A DNA stretch of 64,000 bases from assembly GCA_011365055.1 (NCBI GenBank), contig RDOG01000019.1, positions 16,540-80,539 of the forward strand, in the 5' to 3' direction. The translations under genes were made by a program, and so were the position numbers. Under the pieces are notes generated by a model, which was given only the letters and a program-made list of their open reading frames with translations, was not told the origin of the DNA and ran no database searches. Shown in pieces: positions 1-8,479 of the stretch (within the stretch, counting starts at the first letter, position 1; every line of letters starts with the position of its first letter). Source of the DNA: Promethearchaeota archaeon (lineage in GTDB: Archaea > Asgardarchaeota > Lokiarchaeia > Helarchaeales > RDOG01).

Positions 1-1054
1 AATTTATCCAACTCAACATATTGGAGATGTTGAGAATATTGAAACTTTAAATTATTTGAATGATTCAATAAACCATTTCATGCAACTCGTTTCAATGGAT
101 AAACCCGATATCATTGCTTGTGATGCAAATCCCATATTCCATTCTTCAAAACTTGCACGCGAAAAAATGGAAGAATATAATTGCATTTTATTGGAAATCC
201 AACATCATCATGCACACATAACCAAATTAATGTTAGAACATTCCATAAAAGATAATGAAGATATCATCGGAATTGTTTTGGATGGCGTTGGTTATGGATT
301 AGATAAAAAAGCTTGGGGAGGAGAGATTTTAGAGGTAAATTATTCGGATATTAAACGCTTAGGACATTTGGAATATCAATACATGCCTGCGGGAGATCGA
401 TGTGCTTATTATCCAGTAAGAATGTTAACTTCGATGTTATCAAAAAGCATTTCTCTTAGTGAAATAGAGGAAATCATTAGAAATGAATATATTGATGGCT
501 TAACTCATGGCGACATGGAATTAAAAAGCCTTTTAAACCAACTTAAGACCAATAATCACCCTCAAAGCAGTAGCATGGGACGAGTTCTTGATTCTCTATC
601 TTCTTTACTTAAGGTATGTTACGAAAGAACCTATGAAGGTGAACCAGCAATTAGATTAGAACACTTTGCTAGAAATGGAAAGAATAATTTAAAGTTTGAA
701 GTAAATCGAAAATCTTCTGGCAAAATAGTAGAATTAAATACTTCTGATCTTATCTTAAAAGCTTTTAAATATTTGAAGGACGGGATGAAAAAACAAGATA
801 TTGCCATGTCATTTATCTATTATTTAACAAAAGGAATAGCTAATTTGGCAATTGAACTAGCTCTAGATAAGGGAATTAAGAAGATAGGATTTAGTGGAGG
901 CGTTGCGCACAATATATTGATTACAAAAGTAATAAAAAATGAAATCGAACGATCGGGATTACAATTCTTGCAACATACGAAAACTCCACCTGGTGATGCA
1001 GGAATAAGCATTGGACAAGCGATTTCTGCAGTGGCAAAATATTCTATTTTTTAA
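1..1054 (+). CDS. hypF: Carbamoyltransferase HypF, C-terminal part (5' end outside window)
   Basis: HypF transfers a carbamoyl group from carbamoyl phosphate to the C-terminal cysteine of HypE, the first step in making the CN ligands of [NiFe]-hydrogenase. The frame is open from base 2, and the residues before the first possible start (YPTQHIGDVENIETL) already belong to the family, so the gene begins upstream of the window. Visible here is the Kae1/TobZ-like C-terminal domain: the metal-binding HHHAH motif, the LDGVGYG loop, GFSGGVAHN, and the terminal PPGDAGISIGQA signature. The acylphosphatase, zinc-finger and YrdC-like domains must lie outside. It converges with hypE, only five bases separating the stops. 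Confidence 0.95.
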   Translation, partial: IYPTQHIGDVENIETLNYLNDSINHFMQLVSMDKPDIIACDANPIFHSSKLAREKMEEYNCILLEIQHHHAHITKLMLEHSIKDNEDIIGIVLDGVGYGLDKKAWGGEILEVNYSDIKRLGHLEYQYMPAGDRCAYYPVRMLTSMLSKSISLSEIEEIIRNEYIDGLTHGDMELKSLLNQLKTNNHPQSSSMGRVLDSLSSLLKVCYERTYEGEPAIRLEHFARNGKNNLKFEVNRKSSGKIVELNTSDLILKAFKYLKDGMKKQDIAMSFIYYLTKGIANLAIELALDKGIKKIGFSGGVAHNILITKVIKNEIERSGLQFLQHTKTPPGDAGISIGQAISAVAKYSIF

Positions 1055-1059
1055 AAATC

Positions 1060-2085
1060 TTAACAAACTCTTGGAATTGGTTCCCCAGGAGGCATATCGA
1101 TAATTCTGTGGCTTCCATATAAAGTTTTTAAAATTACCTTTCCAGGATTTTCAGATTTAACTTCACCTATAATTCTTGCATTTTCACCATATTTTGAATT
1201 CTTAATGCTTTCTAATACTTTATTGGCATCGTTTGATTCTACACCAATTATAGCAATTCCTTCACAAGTTATATCGAGCGGTTCAATCCCAAAAATTTCA
1301 CTTGCTGTTTTCACTTCCTGTCGAATTGGTAAATCTATCTCATTTAAAACGATACTAACACCAGATTTTTCAGCAATCTCATTTAAAGCTGAACTGATTC
1401 CACCACGCGTAGGATCTTTCATTGCAGTAATTTTTCCATTATTTCTTGCAGTTAAAATCAAATCTGTTAGAGGTCTAGTATCAGATTTTAATGTTGTTTC
1501 GAATTCCATTCCTTCTCTCAAAGCAAGGATGGCAGTTCCATGATCACCAATAGTTCCAGTAATGATGATTTTATTCCCTGGTTTCAGACCTGAATCTAAT
1601 ATAACTTTTCCTTTTTCAACTATACCAACTCCAGAAGTGGAGATCATTATTTTATCTAATTTACCTTTTGGAACTACTTTGAAATCACCAGCAATTATTT
1701 TAACGCCCGCTTCTTTAGCCGTTTCATTCATCGAATCCAAAATTTTTTTTAATTCAGAGGTTTCAAATCCTTCTTCTACAACTATTGTGTCAGTTATGAC
1801 AAGAGGAACAGCACCCATCATTAGAACATCATTTACGGTCCCAGATACGGCAAGCCTTCCGATATCGCCACCTGGAAAGAAAATAGGATCTACCGTATGA
1901 GCATCAGCTGTAATTACCATCTCTTGGGTCTCTAAAGGAATGGTTCCTCCATCATCAAGCTCTTTTAACCCAATACCGTTAACTAAATTTTTTTCGGTAA
2001 TGCTGGCAGTTATAATTCTTAATAAATCTGCCATTATTTTTCCACCTGCACCATGAGCTAAAGAGATTTTTTCAAATTTTGTCAT
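1060..2085 (-). CDS. hypE: Hydrogenase maturation protein HypE
   Basis: HypE dehydrates the carbamoyl group received from HypF to a thiocyanate, which supplies cyanide for the Fe(CN)2CO centre of [NiFe]-hydrogenase. The 341 residues match the usual full length. The N-terminus (SLAHGAGGKIMADLL) and the PurM/AIR-synthase-like ATP-binding fold (DPTRGGISSALNEIA) are typical, and the protein ends in PRVC, whose last residue Cys341 is the carbamoylated and cyanylated cysteine. It lies 24 bases after a crotonase gene on the same strand and is probably co-transcribed with the two crotonases upstream. HypC is encoded about 3.3 kb away and HypF abuts convergently. Confidence 0.96.
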   Translation of the reverse strand: MTKFEKISLAHGAGGKIMADLLRIITASITEKNLVNGIGLKELDDGGTIPLETQEMVITADAHTVDPIFFPGGDIGRLAVSGTVNDVLMMGAVPLVITDTIVVEEGFETSELKKILDSMNETAKEAGVKIIAGDFKVVPKGKLDKIMISTSGVGIVEKGKVILDSGLKPGNKIIITGTIGDHGTAILALREGMEFETTLKSDTRPLTDLILTARNNGKITAMKDPTRGGISSALNEIAEKSGVSIVLNEIDLPIRQEVKTASEIFGIEPLDITCEGIAIIGVESNDANKVLESIKNSKYGENARIIGEVKSENPGKVILKTLYGSHRIIDMPPGEPIPRVC

Positions 2086-2109
2086 TATAATCGAGGACCT
2101 AAAGGTTCA

Positions 2110-2901
2110 TCAACCTTTAATATATTTCTCAATAAATTTATCTTTTTTTTCCTCTCTACTTGGATCCTTAGTATATCTAATAATTTTACAAGCTTCCTGT
2201 TCTAATGCAAAGCCATCTGCAATATTTGAATTCAAACTTTTACGGATTGTTGCCTTTATCAAGCCGATTACTAGAGGAGATTTGGAAGCGATTAATTTAG
2301 CTAATTCAAATCCTTGTTTCAACATTTCCTCTTTGGTTTCAAATACCTTGTCGATTACACCCATCTTTTGTGCAGTTTCCGCATCAACTCGTTCTCCTGT
2401 CATTGTAATATAATGAGTATTAGATAATTTATTAACAATCCTTGGAAGCGTCGTGCAACCACCATGTGTAACAAACATAAATTTTCCGTAATTTACTTCA
2501 GGTAATTGGACTTTCGTATCTTTCGTACAAAATCTGAAATCACCAGCAAGCGTAAAAAGAAATCCAACACCAATCGCATATCCATTTATTAGTGAAATTA
2601 TTGGTTTAGGCATGAAATGAAGTAATTCGATGATTTCAAAACCATCCTTTAGATATATATTAAAAACCTCTTGATCTACAGAGCTAAATGATATATCAAA
2701 CCCTGTACTGAATGCGCGATCGCTTGCGGATTGAATAACAATGGCATTAACCTTTTTGTTCATCTTAAATTCATTCAACGCATCTCTAAAGAGAAATAAA
2801 AGTTCTGTACTGAATAAATTCAATTCACCTTGATTTAAAGTTATAATCCCCACTTTTTGTTCAATATTTGTAATAATTTTTTGATTCATTTCTTCTATCA
2901 T
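2110..2901 (-). CDS. Crotonase-family protein (enoyl-CoA hydratase/isomerase), copy A
   Basis: A 263-residue crotonase-fold protein, the usual family length. It has the oxyanion-hole segments (FSTGFDISF and GYAIGVGFLFTLAGDFRF) and the LPEVN segment that carries the first catalytic glutamate of enoyl-CoA hydratase. The position of the second glutamate (Glu164 in rat ECH) appears to hold tyrosine (NTHYITMTGERV), so simple hydratase activity is uncertain; isomerase or another acyl-CoA reaction is possible. Copy B lies directly upstream and is a clear paralogue, and hypE follows 24 bases downstream. The substrate cannot be read from the sequence. Confidence 0.88.
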   Translation of the reverse strand: MIEEMNQKIITNIEQKVGIITLNQGELNLFSTELLFLFRDALNEFKMNKKVNAIVIQSASDRAFSTGFDISFSSVDQEVFNIYLKDGFEIIELLHFMPKPIISLINGYAIGVGFLFTLAGDFRFCTKDTKVQLPEVNYGKFMFVTHGGCTTLPRIVNKLSNTHYITMTGERVDAETAQKMGVIDKVFETKEEMLKQGFELAKLIASKSPLVIGLIKATIRKSLNSNIADGFALEQEACKIIRYTKDPSREEKKDKFIEKYIKG

Positions 2902-2942
2902 AATATTTCCTCATCTATTATAATCGAAGACCAAAGATTTCA

Positions 2943-3746
2943 TCAGCCTTTGATATTTTTTTCAATAAATTTATCTTTCTTTTCTTCTCTATTTGGATCC
3001 TGTGCATTTCTAATTATATCATAACCTTCACGTTCTAATGCAAAGCCATCTGCTATACTCGAATTCAAATTTTTACGAATTGCTGCTTTTATCATCCCAA
3101 TTAACATAGGTGATTTAGAAGCAATTAATTTAGCGAATTCGAATCCTTGTTTCAACATTTCCTCTTTGGTTTCAAACATCCTGTCGATTACGCCCATTTT
3201 TAATGCAGTTTCCGCATCAATACGTTCTCCTGTCATGGCAATATAATAAGCGTCAGACAATTTACTAACAACCCTTGGAAGCGTCGTGCAACCACCATGA
3301 GTAGGGAACATTAAATCTCCAAAATTTACTTCCGGCAACTGAAATTTTGCATCTTTCGTACAAAATCTAAACTCACAAGCAAGAGGAAAAAGAAATCCAA
3401 CACCGATCGAATATCCATTTATTAATGAAATGACTGGTTTAGGCATGAAATGAAGTAATTCGAGGATTTCATAACCATCTTTTAGAAAAATGTCAATGAT
3501 CTCTTGATTAACTTGTGAAATGGACTTAAGATCAAAACCTGCAGAAAACGCTCTATCACTAGCTGATTTTATGAGAATTACATTTGCTTTTTGATCGTTT
3601 TTTAACTGTTTTAATGCATCTCTTACGAGATATATAAATTCGGTGTCAAAAACGTTCAAATCACCATTGTTTAATGTTAAAATTCCGACCTTCCGTTTTA
3701 TTTCTAAAATTAATTTTTCTTTTCTATCATCAGACATTTTTTGCAT
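2943..3746 (-). CDS. Crotonase-family protein (enoyl-CoA hydratase/isomerase), copy B
   Basis: A 267-residue paralogue of the next gene downstream, probably the first gene of the crotonase-crotonase-hypE run. The same landmarks are present: FSAGFDLKS, GYSIGVGFLFPLACEFRF and LPEVNFG with the first acidic residue, and again a tyrosine (DAYYIAMTGERI) where enoyl-CoA hydratase has its second glutamate. The 3' spacers of the two copies are also alike (TATAATCGA-GACC-AAAG at about 2087 and 2923), so a segment of about 835 bases including the spacer was duplicated in tandem. The paired copies may form hetero-oligomers or serve different acyl chains; this is inference. Confidence 0.88.
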   Translation of the reverse strand: MQKMSDDRKEKLILEIKRKVGILTLNNGDLNVFDTEFIYLVRDALKQLKNDQKANVILIKSASDRAFSAGFDLKSISQVNQEIIDIFLKDGYEILELLHFMPKPVISLINGYSIGVGFLFPLACEFRFCTKDAKFQLPEVNFGDLMFPTHGGCTTLPRVVSKLSDAYYIAMTGERIDAETALKMGVIDRMFETKEEMLKQGFEFAKLIASKSPMLIGMIKAAIRKNLNSSIADGFALEREGYDIIRNAQDPNREEKKDKFIEKNIKG

Positions 3747-4139
3747 CTTCTTACAAAATATTAGTGTTCAGAACTCATTATTAATAAAAATCTAATAATT
3801 TCATATTTAAATAAATTCAATATTTTCTACAAATTTTTGAAATTCTTAATTTTTATTAACAATTTTACTAAAATTCAAATTATTATTCAATAAATCAGTA
3901 TTTTATAATTTTCAATTTTAAAGAGGTTAATTTTAAGAAATCATATAAACTAAAATATACTTTCACCGTTGTATTTTAAAGTGCCATGGTGAAGATATAC
4001 ATCTATTATAGATTAAATTAATCTCATCTTTTTTCTCCTTAAAAAAATTTCTTTAATAAATTTGATGATGTATTTTCAATCTGATAAGAATTTTATTCTA
4101 GTCTTTTTTTGGTATAGGTGTAAATTTTAGTGAGAAATA
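3747..4139. other. Divergent intergenic region, AT-rich
   Basis: This 393-base region separates divergent genes and must hold both promoters. The only structure I see is a TTCACC (3962-3967) / GGTGAA (3988-3993) inverted repeat; its right arm begins the 12-mer GGTGAAGATATA, which recurs at 61582. AGTGAG a few bases before the downstream ATG can serve as a ribosome binding site. No coding potential was recognised. Confidence 0.4.
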
Positions 4140-4943
4140 ATGAGCGAAAAAAAGAGTAAATACTTAACAGTTAGAGAAATTGACGGAAGATCTGGGATTC
4201 ATTCGCCTCATAAAGGCGAATTAAGAACTATTGAAAAAGGAATATTGGAAATTTTTGAGAAGAATGAAATTGAAATCATAAAACCAATTGTTGAGACAAG
4301 GTTGCAAGGCAAAGTTGAAAATATAAATTTTGATGAAGATTATACCATCACATTGGAACTTTTTCCCGAAGTAAAAATTCACATGCTCTATAATAATTAT
4401 GATAAAGAAGAAGATGAAGCTTTAAGAGGTTCAGAGATGAGATTTCTTTTTTCTGGTAATCGAGTTGCTTGGATACCATCCGAAGACTTGGGAGGTTTCA
4501 TAGAATCTAGTTTAAATTATTTAGAAAGTATAATCAAAAAAGACGAGACTTTATATGAAATACCCTCTCAAAAATCAGATTTTTTAAAAAAAGCAATAAA
4601 ACAGCGAATTGAACCCTTTAAGAATTTAAAATTAGAAGATATGGAAGATTTGGCTAGATTTGTTGGAGGATCTATCGAAAAAAAACAAGATGAAATGATT
4701 TTAACTAAGAAATATTTCCGAGGAATCAACATAATTTTAAAAATTGATAAAAATAATAAAAATATTGATGTTTTTTTCAGTGGAGAAAACACTAGAAACA
4801 TTAATAATTTCGTTAAAGACTTGTTTGCCATCTATTTGATTAACCATTGTCTCCGATTCATCAAGATAACTTATCTGAACGTGTCAAAGCTTCCAATCAT
4901 AAAAAAAATATTTTCATTTAGTTATCAAAAAACTCAGTTTTAA
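4140..4943 (+). CDS. Hypothetical protein, 267 aa
   Basis: An unrecognised soluble protein with a charged, Lys/Glu-rich composition typical of the coding genes around it. The ATG is preceded by AGTGAG at a normal ribosome-binding distance. No signal peptide or clear membrane helix is visible; the C-terminal 50 residues are more hydrophobic and aromatic (DLFAIYLINHCLRFI) and may pack as a helical cap. There are no cysteine clusters, nucleotide-binding loops or catalytic motifs that I can name. It stands alone between an AT-rich promoter region and a 460-base gap. It could be a lineage-specific protein. Confidence 0.6.
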   Translation: MSEKKSKYLTVREIDGRSGIHSPHKGELRTIEKGILEIFEKNEIEIIKPIVETRLQGKVENINFDEDYTITLELFPEVKIHMLYNNYDKEEDEALRGSEMRFLFSGNRVAWIPSEDLGGFIESSLNYLESIIKKDETLYEIPSQKSDFLKKAIKQRIEPFKNLKLEDMEDLARFVGGSIEKKQDEMILTKKYFRGINIILKIDKNNKNIDVFFSGENTRNINNFVKDLFAIYLINHCLRFIKITYLNVSKLPIIKKIFSFSYQKTQF

Positions 4944-5403
4944 TTCATTTTTCTTGTAATAAATTATGAAGAACTTGTTTCATAATGCCTTCATATCTGT
5001 AACATTCCTTTTCGACATTTGAGAACAAGTTTACCACAGCTTTGAACGGAATCATTTTTCTAGTTTGAACCTTAGCAATTAATTATTGATGAAATCGTAA
5101 TTGATTTCCGAGAAAATTTCTATTTTATTTTAAAATTCAACGATGATGATATATATCGTATATATATCTTAAATGCAAATTAATTTAGAATATCGAAAGC
5201 TTTTACCGTTTGCTAAGAAATTAACGAATCTTTGGGAGGAAATTGAAAAAGAGATAAACTTATTTTTTTATCCAAAGTTAATTTATTAGGAAAAGTTATA
5301 TTTCTTTAAATAAAACTATTTATTGAATTATTTTAAATGAAGCTCTTGATAAATATACTTAAAAATAGAAAAGTTAAAATTTTTTGAATTAGGAAGAATA
5401 AAC
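4944..5403. other. 460-base intergenic region with two possible ORF remnants
   Basis: The region is AT-rich. Two short stretches look more coding than their surroundings: minus strand 4945-5055, 36 codons from ATG, ending in MKQVLHNLLQEK; and plus strand 5173-5289, 38 codons from ATG, containing YRKLLPFAKKLTNLWEEIEK. Neither has a recognisable family, and they could be small proteins or debris of decayed genes. A near-palindromic TA run lies at about 5142-5170. The promoter of hypC should be at the 3' end. Confidence 0.3.
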
Positions 5404-5646
5404 ATGTGTTTAGCAATTCCAGCTAAAGTTTTAGAAATTGATGGTGATGTGGCAAAGGTAGACTTTGGAGGCATTCAAAAGAAAGTATTTACTACTTTAA
5501 TTGATTCTGTTGAAATTGGAGAATATGTGATCGTGCATGCAGGTTACGCGATTGAAGTCCAAACTGCAGATGAGGCGGAAGAAACCTTAAAAATGATGAA
5601 TGATTACGTTGAAGAGCACTTAAATGCTCCAGATCCAGATCCCTAA
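5404..5646 (+). CDS. hypC: Hydrogenase assembly chaperone HypC/HupF
   Basis: HypC binds iron together with HypD and delivers the Fe(CN)2CO unit to the precursor of the [NiFe]-hydrogenase large subunit. The protein starts with MCLAIPAKV; Cys2, exposed after removal of Met1, is the essential iron-binding cysteine. The rest fits the small beta-barrel fold (VDFGGIQKKVF, GEYVIVHAGYAI), and 80 residues is standard. AGGA lies ten bases before the ATG. The last nine codons overlap the end of the convergent Nudix gene. No hypD, hypA or hypB is in the window. Confidence 0.95.
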   Translation: MCLAIPAKVLEIDGDVAKVDFGGIQKKVFTTLIDSVEIGEYVIVHAGYAIEVQTADEAEETLKMMNDYVEEHLNAPDPDP

Positions 5647-6060
5647 TTTGTGAAATAACTCTTTTATTGTTTGAGGATATTCATATTTATTTAAATCTTG
5701 AAATTTTACCCATTTAGCTTGTAATGCATCATCAGATGGAGTTACTTCACCTTTAAATTTGTGTGTGACATAATCAACTATCACGAAATGAAATTTTATT
5801 TTGCCTTTTTTATCATATATTATTTTATTCACGATATCCACTAATTTCAAGTCATTTATATCAACTTTTAATTGTGTCTCTTCTTCAACTTCTCTTGCTG
5901 CTGCGATTTCACAAGGTTCTCCATAATCAACCTTCCCTCCTGGAACGGACCAAAGTCCTTTATCAGGATCCGCAGCTCTTTGAATGATGAGAACTTCATC
6001 TTTTTTTAGAATAACTGTACCTACACCCACTATTGGATGTACCGGGTAATAACTACTCAT
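5620..6060 (-). CDS. Nudix hydrolase (MutT/ADP-ribose pyrophosphatase-like)
   Basis: A 146-residue Nudix enzyme that would hydrolyse a nucleoside diphosphate linked to another group, using Mg2+. The Nudix box (pattern G-x5-E-x7-REU-x-EE-x-G-U) is present from about residue 42: GKVDYGE followed by REVEEETQL, with glutamine in place of the usual glycine near the end. The preceding LWSVPGG is the usual lead-in. The family cannot be narrowed to a substrate; housecleaning of oxidised nucleotides or ADP-ribose-type hydrolysis is possible. It overlaps hypC tail-to-tail by 27 bases. Confidence 0.9.
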   Translation of the reverse strand: MSSYYPVHPIVGVGTVILKKDEVLIIQRAADPDKGLWSVPGGKVDYGEPCEIAAAREVEEETQLKVDINDLKLVDIVNKIIYDKKGKIKFHFVIVDYVTHKFKGEVTPSDDALQAKWVKFQDLNKYEYPQTIKELFHKLGIWIWSI

Positions 6061-6155
6061 TTTTTTAACCCTAAATTGATTAAATGCTTTTTAAAGGATA
6101 AATTTTTAGATTAGTCCTTTTTTCTTCTGATTTTCAATAAATTCACCAAAATAAA

Positions 6156-6950
6156 TTAAATTTCTATTTCTAATTCGGGTTCCAACTTTAAAATATTGAT
6201 ATTGGGATTTACTTTTTTTAGCTCTTCATTAAAATTTCCATATGCCATCCATGAAAGATGAGGGAAAAAGTCATCAAAATGATGTGGAATGACAGTTTTT
6301 GGAGTAATTAGACCTGTTAATTTGGCTAAATATTTATCAGAATCAGACCTACCTGCAACTGGAGCTAAGAAATAGTCAATATCTTTAGGTAATTTAGCAA
6401 TTTCATCTTTAATATAACCACCACTTCCGAAATGAAGAATTTTCTTACCTTCCTTGAATTCAAATAAATAACCTAAAACTTGACCAGCTCTCCATTTAAA
6501 AACTTCTATGATACCCATACCTGCAGATTTTTTTAAATTTAGAATATCTCCATTAAATATTTTCTTCAGAATTAATGAAGTATTATACCTAATGTGTTTG
6601 CTTTTTATAATATTTACTGAGAAATCTGGTTCAAATTTTAGAAGATCTCCTCCTTTAACTGCTTGGACATTCCTCTTAGAAATATTAAATTTATTCGTGA
6701 GCATTTTTGAAACTGGTTCTGAACAATAAATTTTAATATCAGAATCTTCTACAATTTGAGGCAAGTCAAAGGCATGATCAAAATGTCCATGAGATAAGAA
6801 AATAACATTACCCTTTTTTATATCATCTATTGTTATTTTTTTTAACTGAGGAACTGCATTTTTGGGTCTAGAAATAAAAGGATCAATGAATATTTTATAA
6901 TTATCAGTATCGATTTCAAATCCAGCAGTTAATAACCATTTTAGCTTCAT
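6156..6950 (-). CDS. Metallo-beta-lactamase-fold metal-dependent hydrolase
   Basis: A 264-residue MBL-fold hydrolase of the UlaG/UPF0173-like type. The signature HxHxDH is intact as SHGHFDHAFD (His54, His56, Asp58, His59), after a typical IFIDPFISRP strand. Further probable metal ligands lie in HFGSGG and in VIPHHFDDFFPH near the C-terminus. It is the last gene of a minus-strand run argS - winged-helix protein - this gene, with 13 bases to the upstream stop. The natural substrate is unknown; lactone or phosphoester hydrolysis are both seen in relatives. Confidence 0.85.
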   Translation of the reverse strand: MKLKWLLTAGFEIDTDNYKIFIDPFISRPKNAVPQLKKITIDDIKKGNVIFLSHGHFDHAFDLPQIVEDSDIKIYCSEPVSKMLTNKFNISKRNVQAVKGGDLLKFEPDFSVNIIKSKHIRYNTSLILKKIFNGDILNLKKSAGMGIIEVFKWRAGQVLGYLFEFKEGKKILHFGSGGYIKDEIAKLPKDIDYFLAPVAGRSDSDKYLAKLTGLITPKTVIPHHFDDFFPHLSWMAYGNFNEELKKVNPNINILKLEPELEIEI

Positions 6951-6963
6951 ATTTTAATCATCT

Positions 6964-8451
6964 TTATTTTTTAATATAAAGATCTTTACTTATTTTTCCT
7001 TGAATTAAACCGAATTCAAGCATGTTGTTTAATACGTTTAATAAAGTTTCTTCGTCTAATTTTAATTCATGTTGTAAAGTTGTGAGTAAAATTTTATTTT
7101 CAGGAAATTTATCAATAAAAGCCATTATTTTGAAATTCAATGGTTCTTCTTTTATGAATAAAATACTATCACTAGTAACATATCCTCGTAATTGTTTGGA
7201 ATATTTTTTAATTAACTCTTTTATCAAAAGGACTGCGTCAACTTGTGAAATATCATATTTATTAGCAATTTCAAGTATTTCTATTTCTTTAACTTCTGAT
7301 AGATCTTCCATAATTGCAGCTTTAATTTTATTAATTTGATAGAATTTTTCCTTATTTTGACTTAAAATTCCTTTTAATTTTCCCTTTTTAGTTAATTTAT
7401 AAATTAAATCGGCAAGTTTGCCAGATTCTAACCCTAATAATGAATTTATTGTTGAAATTAAGATTTCTTCGGTACTCCCAATGATTTGTTTTATTTCCTC
7501 AATTATCTTTTCTTCAGTTATATATTCTTCTCCATCTTCAGTAAGTTGTCCTTTAAGTCCCTTATTCACTTCTAATAATTGAATATAAGTTTTAATTTTT
7601 TCTTTCGAGGTTACGCCATATCTAGATTCTATATCATATAATCCAATTCTCCCTGCCATTTGAATTTCATCCAATAAGTCTCCGAGGAAAACGTGATCAC
7701 TTGTAAATGTTTCAAGATTTTTATCGAAAGTACCTGAAATTTTTTTGCATGATATTAAATTTTCAATCCATATTCTTGCTCTCTTCACGTTTATATTTTC
7801 TTTAACAAGTTCTTCAGCTAATAATAAAAATTCATCTTCATCATTTTTTTTGGGTTTTTCTTCTATTTTCTCAATCAAACTATCAACGTCTAGATCTTCA
7901 TTTGATAAAATTAGATCCTCAACATAAATTGCTAAATCTTTAATATCCTGTCTTTTATCTTTTAAAAGATTTAAAAACTTTTTTTCATCTTCTTTTGAAA
8001 CACTAAAAAAAGTTTTATTTTCTGGAATGTCAAAAAATCCCTGAATTTTATTATTTTTATAAAGATCGCTTATTAAATCCCTCACTATAGTTATTGGTAC
8101 TCCAAAATCTTGTATTATATTGTTAAAATCAACTTCAAAATTATTTTGAGCTTGCATAAGAATATGAGCTTTAATGTATTCATGAAGAATGAATTCGGTA
8201 TCATTGAAGATATATGATCCTTCAATTATTTTTTTTCCCAAAAGTTCGTCAATTTCTTGATGTATAACGGAAGATAAATATCCCAAGTCATTGCTCATTA
8301 GTTCAATATTTGATATTCCTCCCCGTTCTTTCAGATATATCAAAATATTTCTTTGTTTTTGGGATAAATCTAAATCTTTTAAATCATGTTTTATTTTATC
8401 AACGGATTCTTTTACTTTACCTTTAATTTTTTTAAACATAGAATCTATCAC
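6964..8451 (-). CDS. Tandem winged-helix protein, UFL1-like (tentative)
   Basis: A 495-residue protein without a signal peptide or membrane segment, built from about six repeats of a helical winged-helix-like unit. Each unit ends in a beta-wing of the type hydrophobic-x-G-x-hydrophobic (KIIEGSYIF, KIQGFFDI, KISGTFD, GLKGQLTE, KLKGILSQ, QLRGYVTS, LIQGKIS). The order and wording of residues about 40-150 resemble eukaryotic UFL1, the UFM1 E3 ligase scaffold, where an LQESGQVTISEL-like helix, a GRIISGHI-like wing and an RLRGTV-like wing follow each other. This comparison is from memory and unscored; PCI-type or other winged-helix scaffolds are alternatives. It lies 28 bases after argS and 13 before an MBL hydrolase, probably one operon. 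Confidence 0.55.
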   Translation of the reverse strand: MIDSMFKKIKGKVKESVDKIKHDLKDLDLSQKQRNILIYLKERGGISNIELMSNDLGYLSSVIHQEIDELLGKKIIEGSYIFNDTEFILHEYIKAHILMQAQNNFEVDFNNIIQDFGVPITIVRDLISDLYKNNKIQGFFDIPENKTFFSVSKEDEKKFLNLLKDKRQDIKDLAIYVEDLILSNEDLDVDSLIEKIEEKPKKNDEDEFLLLAEELVKENINVKRARIWIENLISCKKISGTFDKNLETFTSDHVFLGDLLDEIQMAGRIGLYDIESRYGVTSKEKIKTYIQLLEVNKGLKGQLTEDGEEYITEEKIIEEIKQIIGSTEEILISTINSLLGLESGKLADLIYKLTKKGKLKGILSQNKEKFYQINKIKAAIMEDLSEVKEIEILEIANKYDISQVDAVLLIKELIKKYSKQLRGYVTSDSILFIKEEPLNFKIMAFIDKFPENKILLTTLQHELKLDEETLLNVLNNMLEFGLIQGKISKDLYIKK

Positions 8452-8479
8452 TCATTATTTGATTAAATTTTAAAATTAA

